The position numbers were made by a program, and so were the translations under genes. This document shows positions 54,149 to 64,000 of a stretch of DNA of 64,000 bases, one piece after another. Origin of the DNA: Diadophis punctatus similis (taxonomy: Eukaryota; Chordata; Lepidosauria; Squamata; Dipsadidae). Each line of letters starts with the position of its first letter. Positions within the stretch are counted from its first letter, which is position 1. The notes under the pieces are model-generated. The model was not told where the DNA came from and searched no databases. It worked only from the letters and a program-made list of their open reading frames with translations. The stretch spans positions 53,501 to 117,500 of the forward strand of contig JALIGW010000216.1 of assembly GCA_023053685.1 (NCBI GenBank), read 5' to 3'.

Positions 54149-54830
54149 GCCAAGAATGGTATACAAATATATTTCAGCATTCTCCCATCAAGATGTCAAC
54201 TCAGAAAGATGGAAGTAAAAAAAAGTTAGAAAGGTTCTGTGGTGATATATTTTTTTTTCAGTCCTGATATCACCAGAAAACTCCATAGAAGTTCCCAGAA
54301 GTAACATATCTTGTTTTAACCTTGATCAAATAAACCAACTTTAAATTCCTTTCTGTTGCTTCTCATTGTCCTAATCTTTAATTCATTAAAATATTCTTGT
54401 AGGATTCTCTTTATTTATTCTTCGTCCCTTCACACAGAGTTCTTCAAGGTTTTAACAAGCCTCTTTTGTAAATGCAATAGAAAAAATTATATATCCAGGT
54501 CACTCTCTGGTGTGTCATTTCTATTTCCCTTTTACATTTTAAAACCTCAATTAGTTTCTTTTGTAGATCCAGTGACTCATCCTTTTCTAAGACCTTCTCT
54601 TGACCTGTCAGTTGTAAATCCACTTTCAATACCATCTCTGCCTACTCAGATTACATTGTTCTACATCAGTCGTTTCTTCACTAACATCTTCGGAACAAAA
54701 TCTGTCCATAGAAGTGGACATCAAAAATGATATCTCCTTTGTATTTTAATTGTTACCAAGTTTTGCAATATTTTACAGGCTTGTAGATCTTTCCCCAACC
54801 TAAAAACATTAGTACCCTCTAATGTCCAGT
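54149..54830. other. Unassigned unique sequence
   Basis: A 124-codon plus-strand frame (54356-54730) has no known domain. No repeat recognised. Confidence 0.5.
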
Positions 54831-54838
54831 TTCTAAAA

Positions 54839-54973
54839 CAGTGTTTCTCAACCTTGGCAGTTTGAAGATGTGTGGACTTCAACTCCCAGAATTCCCCAGC
54901 CAGCAACGCTGGCTGGGGAATTCTGGGAGTTGAAGTCCACACATCTTCAAACTGCCAAGGTTGAGAAACACTG
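54839..54973. mobile_element. Near-perfect palindromic hAT MITE (135 bp)
   Basis: 'cagtgtttctcaaccttggc' to its reverse complement, pairing almost throughout around 'ccagcaacgctgg'. Perfect 8-bp duplications 'ttctaaaa' (54831-54838, 54974-54981). The high arm identity suggests recent insertion or gene-conversion-like repair. Confidence 0.97.
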
Positions 54974-54981
54974 TTCTAAAA

Positions 54982-55468
54982 TCATGACAAAGTAAGAGAT
55001 GGGATATAGGTTAAAAAGACAAATCTTTGTAAACTTAGAGAGGGTGACAGGTCACTAAGTTTGATTATACTTGTTGTGGTGAAAGTTGGAAATTGCTTCT
55101 TCATTTGATACACATCTCCATCCTGTTCTGACCTAGCTACCCAAACACGACAAACTCTGACGCGAACTCAAAATATTCCTTTATTAGGAGTGCCAACAGC
55201 CCTGGCAAAACGTTTCTCTCACAGGCTAACAAGTCCATCTGGCCAGAAGATGAATAGTTGTCTGCCACATCTATTCATCTCCGCCCCCTGCCTTTTATCC
55301 CCAGAGCTAGGGTGGGGCTTCGTTAGCAGCGGTGGCTCTTCCTTCCCCAGGATCGGCCCACAGATTTCCACTGCTCTCCTCTCCTCTGCCTTCTGCGCAT
55401 CTGCATGTCAGGCACTGGACCCAGCTGTTCCTCTTCTTCCTCATCACAGAAGGTATAAGACTGTACGG
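54982..55468. other. Unassigned sequence
   Basis: Nothing recognised. Confidence 0.5.
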
Positions 55469-55776
55469 CAGTGATTCTCAACCTTCCTAATGCCGCGACT
55501 CTTTAATACAGTTCCTCATGTTGTGGTGACCCCCAACCATAAAATAATAAAATTATTAGGAAACTCAGGGGTGGGTTCTAACTTACCTCGCTGCCGGTTC
55601 GCTTCCTACTGCGCTGCATGGCCACGCCTCATGGGCACGTGTGCGCTTTGTGCGCGCATGCATGCGCAGTGCCGATTTTTAAAAAAATGCAAAAAAAGGG
55701 CAAAAACAAGATGGCGACGCATGCGCCATGCCGGAAATTCGGCTTCTGCGCATGCTCAGAAGTTCCCATGGTACAG

Positions 55777-55867
<91 letters not shown>

Positions 55868-55987
55868 CAGTAGTCTATTTGCATGTGGGTGGACCCGCCT
55901 GGAGACGGATAGAGGAGCGGTGTCTCGGTTCCTAAGACCATCAGAAATATGTGTTTGGGGTCGTGACCCACAAGTTGAGAACCGCTG
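55469..55987. mobile_element. SPIN-like hAT element, split by another hAT
   Basis: 'cagtgattctcaacc' and 'taatgccgcgactctttaat', then 'gtggtgacccccaacc'; far end 'gggtcgtgacccacaagttg' and 'agaaccgctg'. This is the SPIN family as I remember it. Flanks 'ctgtacgg' / 'ctttagag' match weakly (5 of 8). Confidence 0.75.
55566..55865. mobile_element. hAT-type MITE inside the SPIN-like element, with (AT)n
   Basis: 'caggggtgggttctaactt' and 'ttcggcttctgcgcatgctc' match 40809-41136. The 3' half is replaced by an (AT)n run of about 85 bp (55779-55864), so its end is uncertain. Confidence 0.75.
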
Positions 55988-56339
55988 CTTTAGAGGATAA
56001 ATAATCACACACTCATGTGAAAATAGACCGAGGAGTTAAGCATTTACTTTAAAAGATAAATATTGTTAGAAGTAAGGGAACGGGCTTGTCAGTTCTTATT
56101 CATAAGAAGCGGCTATGAATTATGAATACGATCTATTATCACAATTGTCAGATGGCATTGAGAATTTGTCTGCTTTTAACAAGTGTCTGCTTATTTTCAT
56201 AATTTTTCTCCCCACTTGAAAAAGCCTTTTCTTAATGGAAAAATAAAAGCTGTATTCAATGCACTTTCAGTAGCTTGCCTGGAGGACAACACCAAACACT
56301 ATTAGTAAGAAAATCTTATGAATGAAACAGAAATGTGGT
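55988..56339. other. Unassigned sequence
   Basis: Nothing recognised. Confidence 0.45.
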
Positions 56340-56631
56340 AGAAAATATATGTAGTATTTGTTTGCACCCCATCTTTATTATTTTTACAAATAACGCAAGG
56401 TGATGAAGATAACTAACACTCCTTCCTCCTCCTATTTCCCCCACAATAATAGCCTGTGAGGTGAGTTGGGCTGAGAGAGAGTGATTGGGCTGAGAGAGTG
56501 GCTTTCGTGGCTAAGGCAGGACTAGAACTCACCGTCTCCTGGTGATTGGCCCAGAATTACTCAGTCAGCTTTCATGGCTAAGGTGGGACTAGAACTCACT
56601 GAGTCATGGTGATTGGCACAAAGTCACGCAG

Positions 56632-57319
56632 TGTTCTGACCCGGCTTCCTGATAACAAACCCCAACACAACACAGCGTCCTTACAAACCTTGTTTAATAA
56701 CAACGGCTACTAATTGGCCTGTTTAGCAGTCGTTCTAAAGTCAAATAAATTATAAAGCAGTATTTTCTGAGCAAGAGCTGTTAATTAAGCTCCTTAACTG
56801 CCGGCAATAGTTCAAACAAAATAACTTAAGTCAGACAAAGAGTCTTCCAGATAACAACACATGAACCTGGCTGTTTGGCAAAATGCCCAGGAGGAATTTG
56901 CAGGCAACTTTGACAAGTTCAAACAGGACCAGACACAGAGGCTTGAATTTCAACGACCAGGACTTGGAATGAACTTAGTTGCTTCCTGCAAATTCCTTCC
57001 TTGATTTCACCACTTAAATAGGCTATGGGAGTGGCCAATTACCCCAAGCCTTACTCTCGAGTAGTCCTTCTCCTCAAGAGCCATTCCTCTCTTTTGGCAG
57101 CTCTCATTGAGAACAGGCTCCTCTTCGTCTTCACTTATGGCAGCCTCTGGAGGTTCTGAAGGCCCTGGCTGAATCTCTGCCTCTGGCACCGAGTCCTCTC
57201 CAGCCTCTTCACTGTCCGACTCTGGTACTAGCTACACAGGCCGCTGGCGCATCACAACATCAGCCTCTTCGCTGTCTGAATCAGCTACCAGCAGCACAGG
57301 CCGCTGGCGGGCAACAACA
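56632..57319. mobile_element. Probable solo LTR
   Basis: TGTTCTGACC to GCAACAACA, with flanks 'cgcag' (56627-56631) / 'cgctg' (57320-57324), 4 of 5. It interrupts the SINE array. It contains a 70-bp-scale imperfect tandem repeat near its end ('acaggccgctggcg' twice), and a 60-codon acidic frame on the minus strand (57007-57189), which may be chance. Confidence 0.6.
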
Positions 57320-57324
57320 CGCTG

Positions 57325-57945
57325 CTGACTTTCATGCCTAAAGCGGGACTAGAGCTCACTGTCTCCTGGTGATTGGCCCAGAATTACTCAGCCAACTCTC
57401 ATGCCTAAGGCGGGACTAGAACTCACCATCCCATGGTGATTGGCCCAGAATTAGTCAGCTTTCATGCCTAAGGTGGGACTAGAACTCACTGTGTACTAGT
57501 GATTGGCCCAGAATTAGTCAGTTTTCATGCCTAAGGCGGGACTAGAACTCACTGTCTACTAGTGATTGGCCCAAAGTCACCCAGTTGTCTTTCATGGCTA
57601 AGGTGGGACTAGAACTCATCATTTCCTGGTAATTGATCCAGAATCCCTCAGCCAGCTTTCATGCCTAAAATGGGACTAGAACTCACTGTCTCCTGGTGAT
57701 TGGCCCAGAATCCCTCAGCCAGCTTTCATGCCTAAAGTGGGACTAGAACTCACCATCTCCTAATGATTGGCCCAGAATCACTCAGCCACTTTCATGCCTA
57801 AAGTGGGACTAGAACTCACCATCTCCTAATGATTGGCCCAGAATCACTCAGCCACTTTCATGCCTAAAGTGGGACTAGAACTCACCATCTCCTGGTGATT
57901 GGCCCAAAGCTGACTTTCATGCCTAAGGCGGGACTAGAACTCACC
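57325..57945. repeat. Tandem array of about 10 B-box-bearing units
   Basis: Units read 'gattggcccagaatcact', 'cagccactttcatgcc' and 'gggactagaactcac'. Neighbouring units near 57730-57930 are almost identical, showing recent local expansion. Confidence 0.9.
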
Positions 57946-57949
57946 ATCT

Positions 57950-58062
57950 TAACAATCGTGGCAAGAAAAGTCGCAAAATGGGATAAAGCTCACTTAACAA
58001 ATGTCTCGCTTAGCCACAGAAATTTTGGGCACAACTGTGGTTGTCAGTCGAAGGTTGCCTGT
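57950..58062. mobile_element. Tigger-like MITE, 3' fragment
   Basis: 'cttaacaatcgtggcaagaa' through 'cgcttagccacagaaatttt' to 'cagtcgaaggttgcctgta'. Confidence 0.85.
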
Positions 58063-58320
58063 ATTGATCTGTAGAGGTGAGGGGAGAGAGATGCTTTTTT
58101 CGGACTTGCGAGGTTCTGTCCTTGTAACCGTGCAATAAAGATAGAACTTAATACTTTTGTTGGTGCTTCTTATCTGGACAATTTCACAAGCTTGACGCCC
58201 TCTGTATGTTTTTAAACAAAGAATAAAGCAGATTTCATACGGTTGCATGCTATTGCATGGGAGAGTATCGGAGAAGTGCCTGATACGAGATCTGTCTGCT
58301 GCCTGTCTTATCTATCTAGG

Positions 58321-58742
58321 CAGGGGTGGGCTTCAAAAATTTTATCAAGGGGTTCTCTGCCCAGTTGCTGGGTGGGTGTGGCCGTGGTGGGCGTGGCCTA
58401 GTTGGCCTCCTGCACCATGGCGGGGGAGGGCATTTTTCCCCTCCCTGGGCTCCGGAGGCTTTGTTCGAGCCTCCGGGAGGGTGAAAATGGCCTTCCTAGG
58501 CTCCGGAGGCCCTCTGGAGGCCCTTCCTGAACTTCCGGCAGGCCCGTTTTTTGCCCTCCCCGAGCCTCCACGCGAGCCCTGCACTTACCTGCATCCAAAA
58601 GGGGCTGCGTGGGGACTCTTGGGAGGGGCATGGCGGGGCGGGCGGGGCCAGCCAGGAATGGGATTTGGGGGTTCTCCAAACTGCACAGAATCTTAGCTAG
58701 AGGTTTTCCCAAACCCCTGCGAACCCCCACAGCCCACCCCTG
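58321..58742. mobile_element. hAT-type element, 422 bp
   Basis: 'caggggtgggcttcaaaaat' to 'ccacagcccacccctg', with perfect 8-bp duplications 'tatctagg' (58313-58320, 58743-58750). GC-rich interior with 'gcctccggagg'-type inverted blocks. Reading frames of about 150 and 110 codons here are compositional. Confidence 0.95.
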
Positions 58743-58750
58743 TATCTAGG

Positions 58751-59057
58751 CCTTTAAGAGGTGTTCACCCCAAGAGAAAGGGGTCCATCATTATATCATC
58801 TCAATGCCAGATGCCCCCACATTTAAGGTAACCCTAGGTGATTTATATTTGTTTGCATTAAATAACAGAGGCTGGTTGGTTGTAACTATGGAATGGATTG
58901 TCATGGAAACCATACTACGTGTTTTTTCTTCTTCTAAATTTACACTAATACATCTTAGGAGGAGGAGGAGGAGGAGGAGGAGGAGAGAGGGGGGGCATTA
59001 GCTGACTTTCAAGAAAATTTCTCCCATTAAATAGCTTAATAATTAGGAATAGATACA
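58751..59057. other. Unassigned sequence with (AGG)n
   Basis: (AGG)n at about 58959-58985; otherwise unremarkable. Confidence 0.5.
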
Positions 59058-59368
59058 GGGAGTCCTTGCCTTACAACATTCATTTAGTGACCGTTCAAGG
59101 TTACAGCGGCACTGAAAAAAAAATGACTTAAGGCCGTTTTGCACACTTACGACCGTTACAACATCCTCATGATCATGTGATCAAAATTCAGATGCTTGGT
59201 AAGTGGTTCATACTTACGACCAGTTGCCGTGTTCCGGGGGGGTCATGTGATCCCCTTTTGCGACCTTCTGACAAGTAAAGTCAATGGGGAAGTTAGATTC
59301 ACTTAACAACCATGTGACTAACTTAACAAGTGCAGTGATTCGCTTAACAAATATGGCAAGAAAAGCCA
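59058..59368. mobile_element. Tigger-like MITE
   Basis: 'gggagtccttgccttacaac' through 'gatcatgtgatcaaaattc' to 'cgcttaacaaatatggcaag'. Confidence 0.85.
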
Positions 59369-59436
59369 AGCACACTTTACTCACGCACACGCCTTCCGCG
59401 CATGCACCCAGCCTCGAAAACGTGGCTAAATACCAC
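59369..59436. mobile_element. hAT-type MITE, 3' fragment
   Basis: 'cacgccttccgcgcatgc' and 'ggctaaataccacctctg', the same family as 60014-60244. Confidence 0.75.
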
Positions 59437-60385
59437 CTCTGGTTGGAAGAAATGTCCATCTGGTTCAGTTCCAAGTGGGGAAGAAAGACACTGGAAACAT
59501 GGAGGCTGATTGGAAAGATGGTTTAATGGTGGAAAGGACCACGTGGTTTGAGGTCCTTGGCAATCGAGCACATGGGAGAGAGATAGAGAGGGAGAGACAG
59601 AGAGAGAGAGAGACAGAGAGACAGAGAGAGAGACAGAGAGAGAGACAGAGAGAGAGACAGAGAGACAGACAGAGAGACAGACAGAGAGAGACAGACAGAG
59701 AGAGAGATTTATACCCCCTTTTGGGCTTTGAATTTGAGTTTCCTGTTCATGTGGCAAGCTATTAGCTGCTGTAGGAGGTCATAGCTAAGCTTGTAGGTTT
59801 TCTGAGTCAAGCTTGGTTGAACTGATGGGTGGGTGATACATTGAAGGGGCTTTGGGCAATTCCTGTTATGGCTGAGGGCTAATCCTATCTTTGTTGGATC
59901 TTGGGTGAGGGCGTTTGCTTCTGAATAGACCTAGCTATCTCTTTATCTCTTAAGTGCCGACATCTGCTGTGGGCTATTGAGGAGGGTGGGGGCTATTAAG
60001 AGTGAGTCTGCTTCAGGGATGGTTTTCACTTACCTTCCCTACCAGTTCGCAAATGTGAGTGTGCGCGCCTCCGCACATGCACACAGACATCCGTGCATGC
60101 GCTTTACTCGCACGCGAGCCTTCCGCGCATGCGCCCAGCCTCAAAAATGTGCACAAATAGAGCCGGGGCAGGTGGGTGGAGCAACCTGCGATTTCCACTA
60201 CCGGTTCGGGCGAACCGGACTGAACCGGCTAAATACCACCTCTGGTCTGCTTCCTTCCTTAAAAAAAACATGTTTCTTTATTTTCTCATCCAGGAAAATA
60301 TAATGTTCTGCCTTTTTAATATTTCCTAGAATATTTCATTCTTTTAGGAGAGGGGTGGGTGCTAACTTCCCACATGTGCAATAAT
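59437..60385 (-). mobile_element. LTR-like dispersed repeat, copy 3
   Basis: 'gttggaagaaatgtccatc' through 'aagacactggaaacatgg', a (GA)n/(GACA)n run (59575-59706) and 'gagtttcctgttcatgtgg', to 'tcattcttttaggagagggg'. A hAT is inserted at 60014. Confidence 0.5.
60014..60244. mobile_element. hAT-type MITE
   Basis: 'cagggatggttttcac' to 'ggctaaataccacctctg', with perfect 8-bp duplications 'gtctgctt' (60006-60013, 60245-60252). Confidence 0.95.
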
Positions 60386-60578
60386 AAATAATGTTGCCAC
60401 TATTAAAAAGAATTAATATTAACAGAGGTGTAGATTACTGTCAACTATAATTAGTAGGGATCAAGAATTGTGAATATTCTCCTCCTAACCTTGTCTGAAT
60501 GTCATAAATCACAGGCTACAAAGGTCCGGAGTGCCACCTGCTGGGCATATGAAAAAGTGCCCATCGAAGAGAATATAG

Positions 60579-61345
60579 GTAGTCCTCGACTTACAACAGT
60601 TCATTTAGTGACCGTTCAAAGTTACAACACATTGCCAAAAAAGGGACTTACAACCTTTTTTTTACACTGAACGACCGTTGCAGGATCCCCATGGTCACGT
60701 GATCAAAATTCAGATGCTTGGCAACTGGTTCATATTTACGACGGTTGCAGTGTCCTGGGGTCAGCTTTTGCGACCTTCTGACAAGCAAAGTCAATGGGGA
60801 AGCCAGATTCACTTACTAACTTAACTGCAGTGATTCACTTAACAACATTGGCAAGAAAGGCCATAAAATGGCACTTAGGGAACTCACTTAATAGATGTTT
60901 CACTTGAGTCCATAGATGTTGGGCTCAAGTGTGCTCATAACTCCATATCAGACTTTGTTGCAGAAAATGAAATCCAGAAAGCACACACAGGCAGACTGAT
61001 GCAGCAGGATTGATTTAAATAAGAAACTTCTTTGTATACAAGAATAACAGATGAGTATTTACAATACCAGTAGCAGAGTTGTTCTTTAACATAGCAGCAA
61101 TTACAGGCAGGAGAGAACAGTTAATTTCATTTCAGCAGAGTTCAGTGTGGACTGAAAGAGTTCAGAGTGGGCTGAGCCACGCCCAGCCTTCTAGCTTCAG
61201 TTTCGATTCTCTGCACAGACTCAGATGTGTTTAGCTCCCATTGGCTGACTTAGTTGCTATGCCTATTCATATGTATGCTGACCTTGTTACCATTGGCTCT
61301 CCCAGTCATGAATATTCTAACACTCCAGGACTACCTATACTGTAT
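60579..61345. mobile_element. Tigger-like MITE split by a solo LTR
   Basis: 'ataggtagtcctcgacttac' through 'caagtgtgctcataactcc', then the LTR, then 'ctccaggactacctatac', its last bases. Confidence 0.85.
60946..61322 (-). mobile_element. Solo LTR with 5-bp target duplication
   Basis: Minus strand TGTTAGAATATTC to GTCTGATA; flanked by 'ctcca' (60941-60945, 61323-61327). CCAAT boxes ('gagccaatgg', 'cagccaatgggag' on minus) precede a GC-richer core. No internal retroelement sequence. Confidence 0.7.
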
Positions 61346-62217
61346 GTGTAGTTCAGGTTTGAACTGTGTAGTCTTTGGTGTTCTCTAAATCTAGTTGTTG
61401 GCTTCACTGATGACGTTACCTACCCGTATTTTTCGGAGTATAAGACGCACCTTTTTACCCCCCAAAAGAGGGTGAAAACTTGGGTGCATCTTATACACCG
61501 AATGTAGCCCCACCCAGCCACCCCCACCCTTTGGCCTCTGCCTCCCAGCAATTTACCTCCTTGCAGCAAACAGCACAGAGCCTGATTAGCACAAGCAACT
61601 GATTCTCTGCCTCCCGACCAGCAGCTGGTTGAGGCTGCGGGCAGGCCCACATGCTAAAATGAAAGTGAAACTAAAACTGCAAGGAGGCAAATTTCTGGGA
61701 GGGAGAGGCAGGGGAAGAATTTTTTTTTTTGTACTAATCAGACTGCTGAAACTGGATGCAAGGAGGTAAGTCAATAATTATAAATGTCTGTAGAATGTTC
61801 AAATTATTAGACTTATTTTTTAAAGACTGCTTTATTATTGTTCTAGACAACTTAACAAAATGAAAAAGCTTTTTAAAATAAATGCTTGATCTGAAGAGGC
61901 CCAGTGCTATTATATCTTTTTTTAAATAGCAGAGAATAATGTATACTTCAAGAAAGCCACATCAATTTTAACAGCATCTGTACAAGTATAGTCTGAAATG
62001 GAACAGTGTCCTGTTTAGTATTAAGATAAGGCAGCTGAGTTAAACCCTGACTTAGTCATGTTTGGAGTAGATCTATTTAAATAATTGGGAGGAGTTAGTG
62101 TGACTACATTTATGAAAACTTTCTGGCATTAATATACTGCCATAATGTACATTTCTCCAATTCTTTGCTATTTCTATCGGTCTGGCACACATGCACAGAA
62201 ATACACAGAAAACAAGG
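61346..62217. other. Unassigned sequence with a DNA-transposon end
   Basis: 61430-61505 has 'cgtatttttcggagtataag' and 'ggtgcatcttatacaccg', a short inverted pair typical of a dispersed reptile DNA transposon. The rest, about 0.7 kb, is unassigned. Confidence 0.5.
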
Positions 62218-62736
62218 AGGCCAAAATGTATGTTGCTAAGTGAGACACTTGTTAATTGAGTTTCGCCCCATGTTACAAGCTTTCCCATCACAGTTGTTAA
62301 TTGAATCACTGCAGTTGTTAAGTTAGTATCGTGGTTGTTAAGAGAATCTGGCTTCCCCGTTGACTTTGCTTGTCAGAAGGTCACAAAAAGGGATCCCATG
62401 ACCCCGGGACACTGCAACTGTCATAAATATGAGTCAGTTGCCAAGTGTCTGAATTTTGATCGTGTGACCACAGGGAGGCTACAACAGTTATAAGTGTGAA
62501 AACTGGTTTTAAGTCACTTTTTTCAGTGCCATTGTAACTTTGAATGGTCACTAAATGAAGCATTGTAAGTCGAGGACTACCAGTACATGCCAGTTGCCAA
62601 GTGTCCATATTTCGATCACGTAACTGTGGGGATAGATGTAAGGGTGAGTGCCAGCTGTATGTCACTTTTTTCAGTGCCGTTGTAACTTTGAACGGTCACT
62701 AAATGAACTGTTGTAAGTCAAGGAGAACCGGTATTT
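62218..62736. mobile_element. Two adjacent Tigger-like MITEs
   Basis: First copy 62218-62583 ends 'gtaagtcgaggactaccag'; the second (62584-62736) keeps only its 3' third, 'catgccagttgccaagtgtc' to 'gtaagtcaaggagaacc'. Confidence 0.85.
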
Positions 62737-63042
62737 ATTTTTTTAAGAATACTGCTTATGCAAAAGACATAACTATTATAACAGCCTAAAATATGGTATT
62801 ATTTCACGCACATTGATAGTCACTTTAAATTAAAATCTTTTTTGGGTGAGTTAATTTTTGATAGTTCTTTTTTTTGTTTATATTTTCTAGTGGTGTAAAT
62901 TATACTTAGTAACCAGAGTCCCAAAGGTGCTTTTTCAAGAGGCAACTGGACTTTGTGGTTTTTCTTTGAAGACATTTTGTTTCTCATCCAAGAAGATTCT
63001 TCAGCTTCTTGGAGAGTTTCTGAGGAGGAGGAGGAGAAGGAG

Positions 63043-63275
63043 AATAGCAATAGCAATAGCACTTAGACTTATATACCGCTTCATAGTGCTTTACAGCCCT
63101 CTCTAAGCGGTTTACAGAGTCAGCATATTGACCCCAACAATCTGGCTAATCATTTTACCAACCTCAAGGATGGAAGGCTGACTCAAGATTTGAGATTTGA
63201 ACAGCTGAACTGCAGCTAGCAGTCAGCTGAAGTAGCCTGCAGTGCTGCACTCTAACCACTGCACCACCTCACCAC
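63043..63275 (-). mobile_element. Sauria-type SINE, nearly complete
   Basis: Tail 'agcaatagcaatagcac', body 'taccgcttcatagtgc' and head 'aaccactgcaccacctc'. Confidence 0.95.
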
Positions 63276-63345
63276 AGAAGGAGGAGGAGGAGGAAGAGGA
63301 GGAGGAGGAGGAGGAGGAGGAGGAGGAGGAGGAGGAGGAGGAGGA
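63276..63345. repeat. (AGG)n microsatellite
   Basis: About 22 AGG units. The polyproline frame opposite is an artefact. Confidence 0.95.
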
Positions 63346-63567
63346 AATGGAAGGATCCACCATCTAGTCAGAGCTGAAGAAGCTTCTTGAATGAGAAGCG
63401 AAATGTCTTCAAAGAAAAACCAGAAAGCCCAGTTGCCTCTTGAAAAAGCCTCTTTAGGACCATGACCTGGATGACTGAGTATCTCCATAGACGTTTAGTA
63501 ACCAGAGGATATGATCCCCAAAATAATGCTTTAATTATCCTTGCACTTAGAAAACAGGTTGCAGTAT

Positions 63568-63706
63568 TACCGTGTTTTGCCGAAAATAAGACCCTGTCTT
63601 ATATTTTTTTGAACCCTGAAATAAGCATTTGGCCTTATTGCCATGCACTCAAAAGCCCGATTGCCCTTATTATCAGGGGATGTCTTATTTTGGGGGAAAC
63701 AGGGTA
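63568..63706. mobile_element. Short palindromic DNA transposon
   Basis: 'taccgtgttttgccgaaaat' and 'attttgggggaaacagggta' are imperfect inverted ends, and internal 'ataagaccctgtcttat' is self-complementary. Superfamily not assigned; the TA at each end could be the target duplication. Confidence 0.75.
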
Positions 63707-63817
63707 ATTGGTAATTACCAGCAGAAAACAGGTTGGCCGGCCTGTTTTTTGCAAGGAAGTAAGGAACAAACAAACCGTGCTTTCATAGCATCTGAGCATG
63801 TGCAGTGGCCTCCAAGC

Positions 63818-63903
63818 CAGAGGTGGGTTCCTCCCAGTTTGGACCGGTTCGCCCAAACCGGTAGCAACCTGCTGGTGACATCATGATGATGTCACGGAAC
63901 CGG

Positions 63904-63989
<86 letters not shown>

Positions 63990-64000
63990 TTTGTTGTTGT
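63818..64000. mobile_element. hAT-type MITE, 5' part, followed by (TCTA)n
   Basis: 'cagaggtgggttcctccc' and 'gcaacctgctggtgacatc', the reverse orientation of 40809-41136. It passes at 63904 into about 85 bp of TCTA units and then leaves the window. Confidence 0.85.

Larger units (their letters stand above)
56340..57945 (-). mobile_element. tRNA-derived SINE with large internal array, split by an LTR
   Basis: 3' part ('catctttattatttttac' on plus), then B-box-bearing units: two before the LTR and ten after it (57325-57945), spaced about 62-67 bp. The tRNA-like head on the far side is missing. Confidence 0.75.
62925..63490. mobile_element. Foldback element split by SINE and (AGG)n
   Basis: Left arm 62925-63010 ('caactggactttgtggtttt', 'gtttctcatccaagaag') faces right arm 63355-63490 ('cttgaatgagaagcgaaatg', 'tgacctggatgactgagt'). 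The Sauria SINE and a GGA repeat lie between. Confidence 0.8.

Noticed and set aside
57007..57189. Acidic 60-codon protein (SEDEEEPVLNES)
   Set aside because: Lies within a probable solo LTR with tandem repeats; kept only as a remark because there is no second copy to test conservation.
57325..57945. CRISPR-like direct repeats at regular spacing
   Set aside because: Units are contiguous tandem copies of a SINE segment in a vertebrate genome; there are no unique spacers or cas genes.

Overview
The window looks like intergenic or intronic DNA from a squamate, most likely an advanced snake. I find no intact host protein-coding gene and no rRNA or tRNA gene. The case for a snake is the mix of repeats: many CR1 LINE 3' ends with (AATAG)n-type tails, L2 and Bov-B/RTE LINE 3' ends, Sauria-type tRNA SINEs, and very many short hAT and Tigger-like DNA transposons. 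Names of repeat families come from recognition of their ends and motifs, not from a database search.

Layout. Most of the 64 kb is interlocked repeats. (1) CR1 copies lie throughout, nearly all 3' fragments; the best reverse-transcriptase piece is at 37.4-38.0 kb (minus) and another at 45.0-45.6 kb (plus). (2) L2-type LINE ends lie at 6.4-7.3, 21.1-21.6, 26.9 and 36.2-36.6 kb, with other LINE ends at 7.8-8.3, 20.5-21.1 and 22.3-23.4 kb. (3) A roughly 350-bp MITE beginning with 'ggtagtcctcgacttacgac' and ending in its reverse complement occurs more than twenty times and often hosts other insertions. (4) At least seven hAT-type families are present, many with 8-bp target duplications I could read off the sequence. 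(5) Solo LTRs with 5-bp duplications lie at 9.4, 32.3, 56.6 and 60.9 kb. (6) Microsatellites are long and mostly continue LINE tails.

Main finding. Two hAT-type elements, at 11566-12289 (plus) and 47617-48273 (minus), carry the same cargo: the 5' flank, complete first coding exon (103 nt) and splice donor of a gene that I recognise as EAF1 (ELL-associated factor 1). Both have matching hAT-like ends and 8-bp target duplications, so a first exon with its donor has been carried as transposon cargo. I know of no description of this element.

Other notable structure: three copies of one hAT family sit at exactly the same site in three different CR1 copies, one in the opposite orientation; a tRNA-derived SINE whose B-box segment is repeated in tandem in all three copies (up to about 12 units); SPIN-like hAT elements, one with a nested palindrome; a chimeric tRNA/CR1 SINE; and nested insertions that give relative ages. 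The remaining segments, several hundred bases each, show no recognisable coding exon.
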